Positions 1 to 5,573 of a DNA stretch of 9,076 nucleotides are shown piece after piece. Location: NCBI GenBank assembly GCA_003552885.1, contig PUPA01000070.1, positions 1 to 9,076 of the forward strand, written 5' to 3'. A program made the position numbers and the translations under genes. Source of the DNA: Natrialbaceae archaeon (GTDB lineage: Archaea > Halobacteriota > Halobacteria > Halobacteriales > Natrialbaceae). The first letter of the stretch is position 1. Every line of letters starts with the position of its first letter. Under the pieces are notes generated by a model, which was given only the letters and a program-made list of their open reading frames with translations, was not told where the DNA came from and did no database searches.

Positions 1-888
1 GACCACCAGACGTACGTGGAGGGACGGGGGATCTACGACGAGCGAAACCGGGTCAACGACCTCACCGGCCGGGAGTGGAAGTACGCGACCAAGTCGGTGA
101 TCGCCGAGAGCTATCCGCCGGATCTCCACCACGAGCTGCGGAGCGAACACGGCGGCCAGAAACCCCCGCGGCTCTGTGCGGAGCTGATCGGTCGGTTCAG
201 CAAAGCTGGCGACACGGTGCTCGATCCGTTCGCCGGCGTCGGGGGCACCTTACTCGGGGCGAGCCTCTGTGAGCACGAGGGGACGGGGCTGCGTGAGGCG
301 ATCGGTTTCGAACGAAACGCCCGCTGGGTGAACGTCTACGAGCAGGTCGTAGCGCTCGAGAACGCCGAGCGCCGCGAGCGAGATGAGCCCCCGCTCGCGG
401 AGATGGAGCTGCGCCACGGCGACTGTCTCGAGCTGATCGAGGAGGTCCCCGACGGCTCGGTCGACCTGCTTCTGACCGACGTCCCCTACTGGAACATGGA
501 CGAGCTCGAACAGACCAGAAACGAGCGGGCGACCCGCGAGAGCAGCCTCGACCCGTTCCGGGAGGGGTCCGGAGAGCCCACAGAGGAGCCGACCGGGGGG
601 TCGAAAGCCGACTGGCTCGCGGAGATGGCCGGGAAGTTCCGCCGGTTCGCCGACGCGCTGGTGTCGGGTGGCTACGCCGTCGTCTTCATCGGCGACATGT
701 ACCGTGGCTCGAGCTACCAGTTCCTCTCGGCCGAACTCGCCGGGGCGATCGCCGACGCGACGCCGCTGACCCCGAAGGCGAACCTGGTCTGGTACGACCC
801 CTCGAAGGAGCTCCACGTCTACGGCTACCCGTTCGCGTTCGTGCCCTCGATGGTCCACCAGAACGTCCTCGTCCTCCGGCGGGAGTGA
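1..888 (+). CDS. DNA methyltransferase, N6-adenine/N4-cytosine type (5' end missing)
   Basis: Methylates an exocyclic amino group of DNA using S-adenosylmethionine. The frame is open from base 1, and the first residues visible (YVEGRGIYDERNR, then GREWKYATKSV) read like the inside of a domain. The GTG at 16 is therefore probably not the start, and the gene begins before the window. Counting from base 1 (295 residues visible), motif I is D75-PFAGVGG (the AdoMet-binding loop). A motif II-like GFERN follows near residue 102, and the catalytic motif IV is D160-V-P-Y-W. The C-terminal part ends in YGYPFAFVPS...HQNVLVLRR, a closing pattern I recall from similar methylases. Motif I precedes motif IV. 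Asp at the first position of motif IV resembles adenine methylases, but Val replaces the usual first Pro, so base specificity is uncertain. No restriction enzyme gene is visible; it could be a solitary methylase or have a partner upstream. Confidence 0.85.
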   Translation, partial: DHQTYVEGRGIYDERNRVNDLTGREWKYATKSVIAESYPPDLHHELRSEHGGQKPPRLCAELIGRFSKAGDTVLDPFAGVGGTLLGASLCEHEGTGLREAIGFERNARWVNVYEQVVALENAERRERDEPPLAEMELRHGDCLELIEEVPDGSVDLLLTDVPYWNMDELEQTRNERATRESSLDPFREGSGEPTEEPTGGSKADWLAEMAGKFRRFADALVSGGYAVVFIGDMYRGSSYQFLSAELAGAIADATPLTPKANLVWYDPSKELHVYGYPFAFVPSMVHQNVLVLRRE

Positions 889-1015
889 AGAACGCGCTCG
901 GTCCGCCGCCAGCGAGGGTGGCCGCGTTCGGCGTCATTCGTCCGTCTGACGTAGCTTTATTGGCGATCCGCGACAGCGTTCGGACAGGCGCGCACCGGAC
1001 CCGACGGTTCGGTTC

Positions 1016-1080
1016 CCCATCCCCCTCAGACCGCGCGCCTGACGGAGTCCGTCCCATCCCCCTTCGGACACCCATCCCCC
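1016..1080 (-). repeat. Three copies of GGGGGATGGG (minus strand) in the convergent gap
   Basis: On the plus strand CCCATCCCCC occurs at 1016-1025, 1053-1062 and 1071-1080. Read on the minus strand, downstream of the trkA-like stop codon, the two nearer copies give four G-runs of 3-5 separated by 2, 8 and 2 bases, close to a G-quadruplex pattern. A small inverted repeat (GACGGA g TCCGTC, 1041-1053) lies between the first and second copies. The region is the 225-bp gap between the convergent methylase and trkA-like genes. It might shape transcript 3' ends, but no function is shown. No gene was found in 889-1113. Confidence 0.6.
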
Positions 1081-1113
1081 ATTTTCAGCGCGGCCGACGC
1101 GCAGGTTCCGGAT

Positions 1114-1770
1114 TCAGGCCGCCCGGAGCAACGCCCGAACCTCGTCGACGGCGTTCGTCTCCGCGAGCAACGCGACCTCGTCGCCGGCGGCGAGCTGGGT
1201 TCCCGGCAGCGGGATGGTCAACGCCTCGCGGTCGCGGCCGTGGGCGTAGATCCGGGCGCCCTCGGGCATCGCCAGCTCGCTCAACCGTTTGCCGACCGCC
1301 GGCGAGCCCGCCTCGATCTCGACGACGGTCAGCTGGAGGTTCGCGGTGAGCTCGGCGACGACGTCGAAATCGCCGCCGAGTAGCGCGGTCTTCGCGGCGG
1401 CGGCCCCCAGCCGCTCGGGGTAGACGATCTCGTCGACGTCGGCGGCGTACCTCCCGTAGATCTCCTCGCGGTAGTCCTCGTCGATCCGCATGATGGTCCG
1501 ACAGCCGTAGTGGCCCCCGATCGTACAGGCCGCGAAGTTGTCGTTGAGATCCGGCGTGAACGCGCCGACCGCGTCGGCCCCGTCGATCCCCGCCTCGAGG
1601 AGGACCTCCTCGTCGCCCCCGTCGCCGCGGACGGCCTCGAACCCCTCCTCCTCGGCGCGGGCGATCCGTTCGGGGTCGACGTCGACGACGACGACCTCGT
1701 GGCCCTCCTCGACGAGGAGGCGTACGGTCCGCGAGCCGACCCGGCCGTAGCCGACGATGACGAACTTCAT
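1114..1770 (-). CDS. trkA: TrkA-type potassium uptake regulator (RCK_N + RCK_C)
   Basis: A cytosolic NAD(H)-binding regulatory subunit that, in its family, gates membrane K+ transporters of the TrkH/KtrB type. The 218-residue protein starts MKFVIVGYGRVGSRT. The Rossmann fingerprint G7-x-G-x-x-G12 is followed by D30 at the end of the second strand, the residue expected to hold the NAD ribose. The RCK_N domain spans about 1-125, and the TrkA_C (RCK_C) ligand domain about 135-218, with the typical G-x-x-L-x-x-G-D-E pattern near 190-199. One unit of about 220 residues is the short, KtrA-like form. The ATG at 1770 was chosen over an in-frame upstream start at 1818 because it begins the first Rossmann strand exactly. 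No transporter subunit lies beside it; its divergent neighbour is a purine permease. The gene symbol is by family, and the partner is unknown. Confidence 0.88.
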   Translation of the reverse strand: MKFVIVGYGRVGSRTVRLLVEEGHEVVVVDVDPERIARAEEEGFEAVRGDGGDEEVLLEAGIDGADAVGAFTPDLNDNFAACTIGGHYGCRTIMRIDEDYREEIYGRYAADVDEIVYPERLGAAAAKTALLGGDFDVVAELTANLQLTVVEIEAGSPAVGKRLSELAMPEGARIYAHGRDREALTIPLPGTQLAAGDEVALLAETNAVDEVRALLRAA

Positions 1771-1793
1771 GGGCAGTCGGTACGCGTCGGGGA

Positions 1794-1806
1794 CCCAAAA
1801 CGTTTG
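1794..1806 (-). promoter_or_regulatory. Possible promoter of the trkA-like gene
   Basis: About 27 bases upstream of the ATG at 1770 the minus strand reads AAACGTTTTGGG. This is the only A/T-rich patch in the right place for a leaderless haloarchaeal transcript. It is a poor TATA match, and AAACGTTT (1798-1805) is itself a perfect 8-bp palindrome. Confidence 0.3.
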
Positions 1807-1886
1807 TTCACACACCACGGGCTACCGCCACCCTCCGTGGAACCGGGCCGGCGCTTGGATCCCGTCGGCCCGGACTCCCAGGGTGC

Positions 1887-1932
1887 CGGCCGGCTCCGGA
1901 TTCTGCCGGTTCGGGCCCCGAGGAGCCGGCCG
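1887..1932. repeat. Inverted repeat with 11-bp perfect arms, 24-bp spacer
   Basis: CGGCCGGCTCC at 1887-1897 is perfectly complementary to GGAGCCGGCCG at 1922-1932. It lies in the 254-bp gap between the divergent trkA-like and permease genes, upstream of both proposed promoters. It should therefore not be in either mRNA if the transcripts start near the ATGs. It could be a DNA-level regulatory site or a hairpin of an unseen transcript. G+C bias raises the chance of such matches, but 11 perfect pairs is long for this distance. Confidence 0.6.
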
Positions 1933-1944
1933 ATCCGCACGGTT

Positions 1945-1960
1945 ATACACGTACGTGCAT
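1945..1960. promoter_or_regulatory. Palindrome upstream of permease TATA box (operator candidate)
   Basis: The core CACGTACGTG (1948-1957) is a perfect 10-bp palindrome. Allowing one mismatched pair (A1947/C1958), the symmetry extends to 16 bp, AT-a-CACGTACGTG-c-AT. It ends about 24 bases before the permease TATA region, a usual place for a haloarchaeal regulator site. The regulator is not identified. Confidence 0.45.
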
Positions 1961-1982
1961 CGTGGGTCGCAAAAGCGTCCCG

Positions 1983-1994
1983 ATATACTTAAAT
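1983..1994 (+). promoter_or_regulatory. TATA box of the purine permease gene
   Basis: ATATACTTAAAT is the most A/T-rich stretch of the gap and stands 31-42 bases before the ATG at 2025. With transcription starting about 27 bases after the box, the leader would be roughly 7-13 bases. No Shine-Dalgarno sequence is present in those bases, which supports initiation on a near-leaderless mRNA and the choice of 2025 as start. Confidence 0.6.
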
Positions 1995-2024
1995 CAGTGG
2001 TGTATCAATGCTCGTCCGTCCAAC

Positions 2025-3467
2025 ATGGGGACGCTGGATACGGTCGCGGAGTTCTTCGAATTCCGCGAGTACGACACCGACTTTAGAACCGAGATCGTCG
2101 CGGGGCTGACGACGTTTCTGGCGATGGCGTACATCATCGTCGTCAACCCGGCGATCCTGAGCGACGCGATCCTCTGGGATCACGAGGCCGGCGCACCCGC
2201 CGAGTCGACCGTCATAAACGGCACCGAGTACACCGGTGGCGAGGTGTTCCAGATGCTCGCCGTGGTGACGATCGTCGCGTCGATCGTCGCCATCCTCGTG
2301 ATGGCGCTGTACGCCAACCGGCCGTTCGGGCTCGCCCCCGGGATGGGGCTGAACGCCTTCTTCACGTTCACCGTCGTCGTCGTCCTCGGCGTGCCGTGGC
2401 AGCTCGCCCTCGCCGCGGTGTTCGTCGAGGGGCTGTTGTTCATCGCCCTGACGGCCGTCGGCGCGCGCCGGTACGTCCTCGAGTTGTTCCCCGAGCCGGT
2501 GAAGTTCTCGGTCGGGGCCGGCATCGGCGTCTTCTTGCTCTTTCTCGGCCTCCAGGAGATGGAGGTCGTCGTCGCCTACGACGCGACGCTGATCACCCTC
2601 GGAAACGTCCTCGAGAGCCCGGTGGCCGCGCTCTCGCTCGCCGGCTTGCTGGTCATGCTCCTGTTGTACGCCCGTGGGGTACGCGGGTCGATCATCGTCG
2701 GCATCCTGCTGACCGCCGCCGCCGGCTGGCTGTTGACCCTCTCGGGGGTCGTCGAACGCGGCGTGCTCGCCCCCGAGGCGACGGCGAGCGCCCAGTACGA
2801 CTTCACGCCGCTGTTCTGGGGATTCGTCGAGGGGCTGGGAATGATCGGCGACGAGCCGCTGGTCTTCGCACTCGTCGTCTTCACGTTCTTTTTCGTCGAC
2901 TTCTTCGACACCGCGGGGACGCTCATCGGCGTCTCCCAGATCGGTGGCTTCCTCGACGAGGACGGGGACCTCCCGGAAGCCGAGAAGCCGCTCATGGCCG
3001 ACGCCGTCGGCACCACCGTCGGCGCGATGATCGGCACCTCGACGGTGACGACCTACATCGAGTCCTCGACGGGGATCGAGGAGGGCGGACGGACCGGCTT
3101 TACCGCCCTCACCGTCGGGGTCATGTTCGCACTCGCGTTGCTCGCCGTGCCGCTTATGTCCTCGATTCCCCAGTACGCGACCTACCTCGCGCTGGTCGTC
3201 GTCGGAATCATCATGCTACAGGGGGTCGCCGACGTCGACTGGACCGACCCCGCCTGGGCGATCTCCGGCGGACTGACGATCACCGTGATGCCGCTTACGA
3301 CCTCGATCGCCAACGGCCTCGCCGCGGGGATCATCAGCTATCCGCTCGTGAAAGCCGCGATGGGCGACGCCCGGGACGTCTCGGTCGGCCAGTGGATCCT
3401 CGCCGTCGCCTTCGTCGGCTACTTCGTGGTCTACTTCGCGGTCGAAGCTGGGATAATCGTCTTCTGA
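2025..3467 (+). CDS. AzgA-like purine (hypoxanthine/guanine/adenine) permease, NCS2 family
   Basis: An integral membrane proton-coupled symporter of nucleobases, in the COG2252 (AzgA/GhxP) branch of NCS2. It has 480 residues and many hydrophobic segments, consistent with the family's 12-14 helix fold. Family landmarks appear in order: RTEIVAGLTTFLAMAYI at the first helix (21-37), GLAPGMGLNAFF (102-113), FFFVDFFDTAGTLIGV (288-303) carrying the acidic residues of the substrate/proton site, then 337-358 with IESSTG and EGGRTG. The ATG at 2025 was preferred over an in-frame GTG at 1962 because the family's N-terminus and the TATA box both fit 2025; the longer form would begin upstream of the TATA box. 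The exact base transported cannot be read from sequence, and uracil or xanthine cannot be excluded. A purine salvage role is inferred. It runs divergently from the trkA-like gene and convergently with the sulfurtransferase gene. Confidence 0.9.
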   Translation: MGTLDTVAEFFEFREYDTDFRTEIVAGLTTFLAMAYIIVVNPAILSDAILWDHEAGAPAESTVINGTEYTGGEVFQMLAVVTIVASIVAILVMALYANRPFGLAPGMGLNAFFTFTVVVVLGVPWQLALAAVFVEGLLFIALTAVGARRYVLELFPEPVKFSVGAGIGVFLLFLGLQEMEVVVAYDATLITLGNVLESPVAALSLAGLLVMLLLYARGVRGSIIVGILLTAAAGWLLTLSGVVERGVLAPEATASAQYDFTPLFWGFVEGLGMIGDEPLVFALVVFTFFFVDFFDTAGTLIGVSQIGGFLDEDGDLPEAEKPLMADAVGTTVGAMIGTSTVTTYIESSTGIEEGGRTGFTALTVGVMFALALLAVPLMSSIPQYATYLALVVVGIIMLQGVADVDWTDPAWAISGGLTITVMPLTTSIANGLAAGIISYPLVKAAMGDARDVSVGQWILAVAFVGYFVVYFAVEAGIIVF

Positions 3468-3489
3468 GGGCCGTTCGAGCCCTTCCGTG

Positions 3490-3550
3490 CGGGACGGGTA
3501 GCTTCCGGGGCCCTCGACCCGTCTCGGAGAGCCCACCTCGACCCGTCCCG
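3490..3550. repeat. Inverted repeat in the permease/sulfurtransferase convergent gap
   Basis: CGGGACGGGT (3490-3499) is perfectly complementary to ACCCGTCCCG (3541-3550). Seven of its bases also pair with the nearer ACCCGTC at 3517-3523, giving a tighter hairpin with a 17-base loop. It sits in the 94-bp gap where both genes end, so it could fold in either transcript's 3' end. No T-run characteristic of archaeal termination follows. Confidence 0.4.
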
Positions 3551-3583
3551 GGGAACTCCCCTCAACCAGTCTCCATCGGGAGG
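3512..3583. repeat. Three 24-bp units straddling the sulfurtransferase stop codon
   Basis: CCTCGACCCGTC begins at 3512 and again at 3536, and a decayed copy, CCTCAACCAGTC, begins at 3560; the period is exactly 24 bp. The third unit contains the last codons and stop of the minus-strand sulfurtransferase (M-E-T-G-stop). Read on in the same frame past the stop, the other units give G-T-G-R-G and E-T-G-R-G, so the repeat keeps the codon register across the stop. Confidence 0.55.
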
Positions 3584-4503
3584 GAGCTCGCGCCCCACTC
3601 GGCGAGGGAGCCGTCGTACACCGCGACGTCGTCGATCCCCACGAGCGTCGCCGCGAGGCCGATCTTGCTGGCGGCGATCGCACCCCCACAGTAGGCGATG
3701 AGCCGGTCGCAGTCGAACGCGCCGACGTCTGCGAACCGACGCCGGAGCTCGGGAACGGGCAGGTACCGGTGGCTCTCCGGGTCGACGATGGCGTCCTCGC
3801 CGACCGCCGGCAGGTTGACGCTGGAGGGGATCCGGCCGGGCCGACCGTACTTCACGAGGCCGGTCCCCGCGAAGTCCACGGGCCGCAAGGCGTTGAGCAG
3901 GAGTCGGTCCTCGTCGTCGACGCTCGCACGGACCTCCGCCCGATCGGCGAACAGCTCCGGGCGGGGGTCGGGGGTGAACGTCGCCGGCTCCGGGCCGTTC
4001 GTGGCGGCTCCGTCGGCGGCCGCCGCGGGCTCCGATCCGGGGTCGGCGGCCGACCGGGACCCGCCGGCAGCCGTCGAGACCGGCCGTCCCCCCTCGACCC
4101 AGCCGATCCAGCCGCCGTCTAGGACGCCGGCGCGCTCGAAGCCGAAGACACGGAGCAGCCACCACACCCGGGCGGCCCAGCCGCCGCCGGCCGAGTCGTA
4201 GAGAACGACGCGACTGTCGTCGCCGACGCCGAGACGTTCCATCGCCGCCGCGAACGCCTCGGCCGTCGGCGCCTGGTAGGGGTAGGCTGGCCCTTCGGTC
4301 GTCGAGAGCGTCGTCGGAACGTCGACGTGGACGCTCCCCGGAACGTGTGCCCGCTCCCAGCCGGGCCGGCCGGAGTCGGTCCGCCGGGCGCCGGTTTCGG
4401 GGTGAAAGGAGAGGTGGGCGGTACAGTCGAGGAGCCGAAGCTCCGGCTCCCCGAGGCGGTCGGCGAGCCAGTCGGGTTCGACGAGCGTCGGGACGTCGTC
4501 CAT
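3562..4503 (-). CDS. Two-domain rhodanese-like sulfurtransferase (thiosulfate/3-mercaptopyruvate type)
   Basis: Transfers a sulfane sulfur from thiosulfate or 3-mercaptopyruvate to a thiol or cyanide via a cysteine persulfide, in the cytoplasm. The protein has 313 residues. The N-terminal rhodanese domain (about 5-145) has HVPGSVHVD at 53-61 but Asp103 (LYDSAGG) where the catalytic cysteine would be, so it is the usual inactive domain. The C-terminal domain (about 180-313) has GRIPSSVNLP near 223-232 and the active loop C272-G-G-A-I-A. Between them, residues 144-172 form an Ala/Gly/Ser/Pro-rich linker that looks longer than normal. The ATG at 4503 was chosen because the upstream in-frame extension (to 4626) has no family character and runs into the neighbouring gene. 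It is divergent from the glutaredoxin-like gene, suggesting a shared thiol/sulfur theme. Donor preference is not certain from the loop. Confidence 0.88.
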   Translation of the reverse strand: MDDVPTLVEPDWLADRLGEPELRLLDCTAHLSFHPETGARRTDSGRPGWERAHVPGSVHVDVPTTLSTTEGPAYPYQAPTAEAFAAAMERLGVGDDSRVVLYDSAGGGWAARVWWLLRVFGFERAGVLDGGWIGWVEGGRPVSTAAGGSRSAADPGSEPAAAADGAATNGPEPATFTPDPRPELFADRAEVRASVDDEDRLLLNALRPVDFAGTGLVKYGRPGRIPSSVNLPAVGEDAIVDPESHRYLPVPELRRRFADVGAFDCDRLIAYCGGAIAASKIGLAATLVGIDDVAVYDGSLAEWGASSLPMETG

Positions 4504-4527
4504 CCGTCGGATGACGGGTGGCTCGGG

Positions 4528-4538
4528 GGGTAAACGTG
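4528..4538 (-). promoter_or_regulatory. Possible promoter of the sulfurtransferase gene
   Basis: The minus strand reads CACGTTTACCC about 29 bases before the ATG at 4503. TTTA in an otherwise G+C-rich stretch is the only plausible TATA element here. The spacing fits a leaderless transcript, but the match is weak. Confidence 0.25.
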
Positions 4539-4612
4539 TCGACGGCGTCGGAGCTCCCGGCAAGCCGCCGTGGGACCGGTGGCCTCTTGTCGACGCCGCG
4601 AGTAACGTGGTC

Positions 4613-4861
4613 ATGGCAGCGATCACGCTCTATGAACTGTCGGGCTGTCCGTTCTGTGTGAAAGTCCGGACGAAACTCGACGAGCTCGGCCTCGAGTACG
4701 ACAGCGTCGAAGTGCCGAGAGCACACTCAGACCGGACGGAAGTCGAGGAGCTGAGCGGCCAGACGGGCGTGCCGGTCATCGTCGACGAGGACGGTGGCGT
4801 CGACGGGATGGCCGAGAGCGCGGACATCGTCGACTACCTGGAGGCGACGTACGGCGGCTGA
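4613..4861 (+). CDS. Glutaredoxin-like protein (GST N-terminal/thioredoxin fold)
   Basis: A small cytosolic thiol-disulfide oxidoreductase of 82 residues, the normal size for a bare glutaredoxin. The fold is readable: strand ITLYELSG, active site C12-P-F-C15, helix VKVRTKLDEL, strand LEYDSVEV, then TGVPVIVDEDG with the cis-proline P54, and a last helix containing MAESADIVDYLEA, which supplies the usual thiol-binding Ser-Ala-Asp. Many haloarchaea use gamma-glutamylcysteine rather than glutathione, so the physiological reductant is probably that thiol (inference from the lineage). The ATG at 4613 begins the first strand; an in-frame start at 4511 would add a proline/glycine-rich tail without family character. 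It is divergent from the rhodanese gene by 109 bp and ends 3 bp from the convergent neighbour. No clear TATA box was seen upstream. Confidence 0.87.
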   Translation: MAAITLYELSGCPFCVKVRTKLDELGLEYDSVEVPRAHSDRTEVEELSGQTGVPVIVDEDGGVDGMAESADIVDYLEATYGG

Positions 4862-4864
4862 GAC

Positions 4865-5446
4865 TCAGCCGTAGTTCTCCAGCTCCCAGCCGACGAACTC
4901 GTCTTCGAGCTCGACGCCGAGAGCCCGGATCACGTGGGCCAGCGAGACGTAGTAGCCGGCGAGCATCGCCAGGCCGACGACCGTTCCGTCGTCGTACCGT
5001 TCGGCGATACGGTCGTCGATCCCGCCGTCGACGTCGCCGCCGTTCTCGACGTACTCGAAGGCGTACTCCACGAGGAGCCACTCGGGACCGTCGACGCCCT
5101 CGGGATCGCCATCTGCGATCGAACGGATCGTCTCCTCGGAGAGCTCCGTCCGTTCGAGGGCGGCGATGGCGTGGTCGTGCCACTCGTAGGTGGAGCCGAC
5201 CGCCCGGGCGACGGCCAGGATCACCGCCTCGAGCTCCTCCCGGCTGAGTCCGGTCTCGGTCCACAGCTCCGTGTTCATCCGAACGTGTGCCGCCCCCAGT
5301 TCGGGGTTGTTCGAGAACGTACGGACGGTCGGCTGGTCGTTCCAGAACGCCGAGTCGACGCCTTCGGGGAGGTCGGCTCCGATCCGTTCGATCGTCTCGT
5401 AGCGTTCGGGTAGCTCCTCGGGGTCGACGTACGGTATTCTGGGCAT
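4865..5446 (-). CDS. Carboxymuconolactone decarboxylase family protein (AhpD-like fold, no cysteines)
   Basis: A helical protein of 193 residues resembling the CMD/AhpD-like family. The conserved core is LSREELEAVILAVARAVGSTYEWHDH at about 67-92, where E88, H90 and H92 sit at the place of the family's acid/base residues. A second half follows with LLVEYAFEYVE (124-134) and a long final helix from 156, typical of the roughly 190-residue subfamily. There is no cysteine anywhere, so the CxxC disulfide chemistry of true AhpD peroxidase partners is impossible here. A decarboxylase or hydrolase-like role, or none yet known, is more likely; the name gives the fold, not the substrate. The ATG at 5446 opens with MPRIPYVDPEELPE, a start like other members. 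It ends 3 bp from the convergent glutaredoxin-like gene and follows the HTH regulator gene on the same strand after 127 bp. Confidence 0.83.
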   Translation of the reverse strand: MPRIPYVDPEELPERYETIERIGADLPEGVDSAFWNDQPTVRTFSNNPELGAAHVRMNTELWTETGLSREELEAVILAVARAVGSTYEWHDHAIAALERTELSEETIRSIADGDPEGVDGPEWLLVEYAFEYVENGGDVDGGIDDRIAERYDDGTVVGLAMLAGYYVSLAHVIRALGVELEDEFVGWELENYG

Positions 5447-5468
5447 CGGCGGGGGTTCGAGCCGGCGG

Positions 5469-5490
5469 TACTACTAGACCTACGTTTCAA
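5469..5490 (-). promoter_or_regulatory. Probable promoter of the CMD-family gene
   Basis: On the minus strand TGAAACGTA (BRE-like, about 5482-5490) is followed by the A/T-rich TCTAGTAGTA (5469-5478), centred about 27 bases before the ATG at 5446. Order and spacing fit a leaderless haloarchaeal promoter. The TATA element contains one of only four CTAG tetramers in the window. Confidence 0.45.
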
Positions 5491-5492
5491 CA

Positions 5493-5507
5493 GCGGGAGA
5501 GTCCCGC
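5493..5507. promoter_or_regulatory. Inverted repeat next to the CMD-gene promoter
   Basis: GCGGGA gag TCCCGC has 6-bp arms and a 3-base centre. It abuts the upstream edge of the proposed BRE, so it could be an operator or, as RNA, a hairpin in the 3' trailer of the HTH regulator transcript. Confidence 0.35.
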
Positions 5508-5534
5508 CGTCGATGGCGCTTCGCCCGACTGCCT

Positions 5535-5551
5535 GAGGGACGTACTCCCTC
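5535..5551 (-). terminator. Hairpin after the HTH regulator gene (possible 3'-end signal)
   Basis: GAGGGA cgtac TCCCTC forms a 6-bp stem with a 5-base loop, 22 bases past the stop codon of the minus-strand regulator gene. There is no U-run after it, and archaeal termination depends mainly on U-rich tracts, so this may only be a 3'-end stabilising structure. Confidence 0.3.
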
Positions 5552-5573
5552 TCTGTTCACGACGGGGAGGATG

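Noticed and set aside
885..1349. A 154-codon plus-strand frame overlapping the methylase end and the trkA-like gene
   Set aside because: It is low-complexity Arg/Pro/Ser sequence antisense to a clear gene; no start signal or motif.
2396..3694. A 432-codon plus-strand open frame overlapping the permease gene
   Set aside because: It is very rich in Arg and lacks family motifs; it is a frame shadow of the permease gene.
4537..4595. Direct repeat TGTCGACG (4537-4544 and 4588-4595) between the divergent sulfurtransferase and glutaredoxin genes
   Set aside because: Only 8 bp and built on GTCGAC, a common hexamer in GAC/GTC-rich haloarchaeal DNA; too weak to call.
3431..4726. A 431-codon minus-strand open frame overlapping the sulfurtransferase
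   Set aside because: It is an Arg-rich shadow in another frame; the sulfurtransferase frame holds both rhodanese domains and the active-site cysteine.
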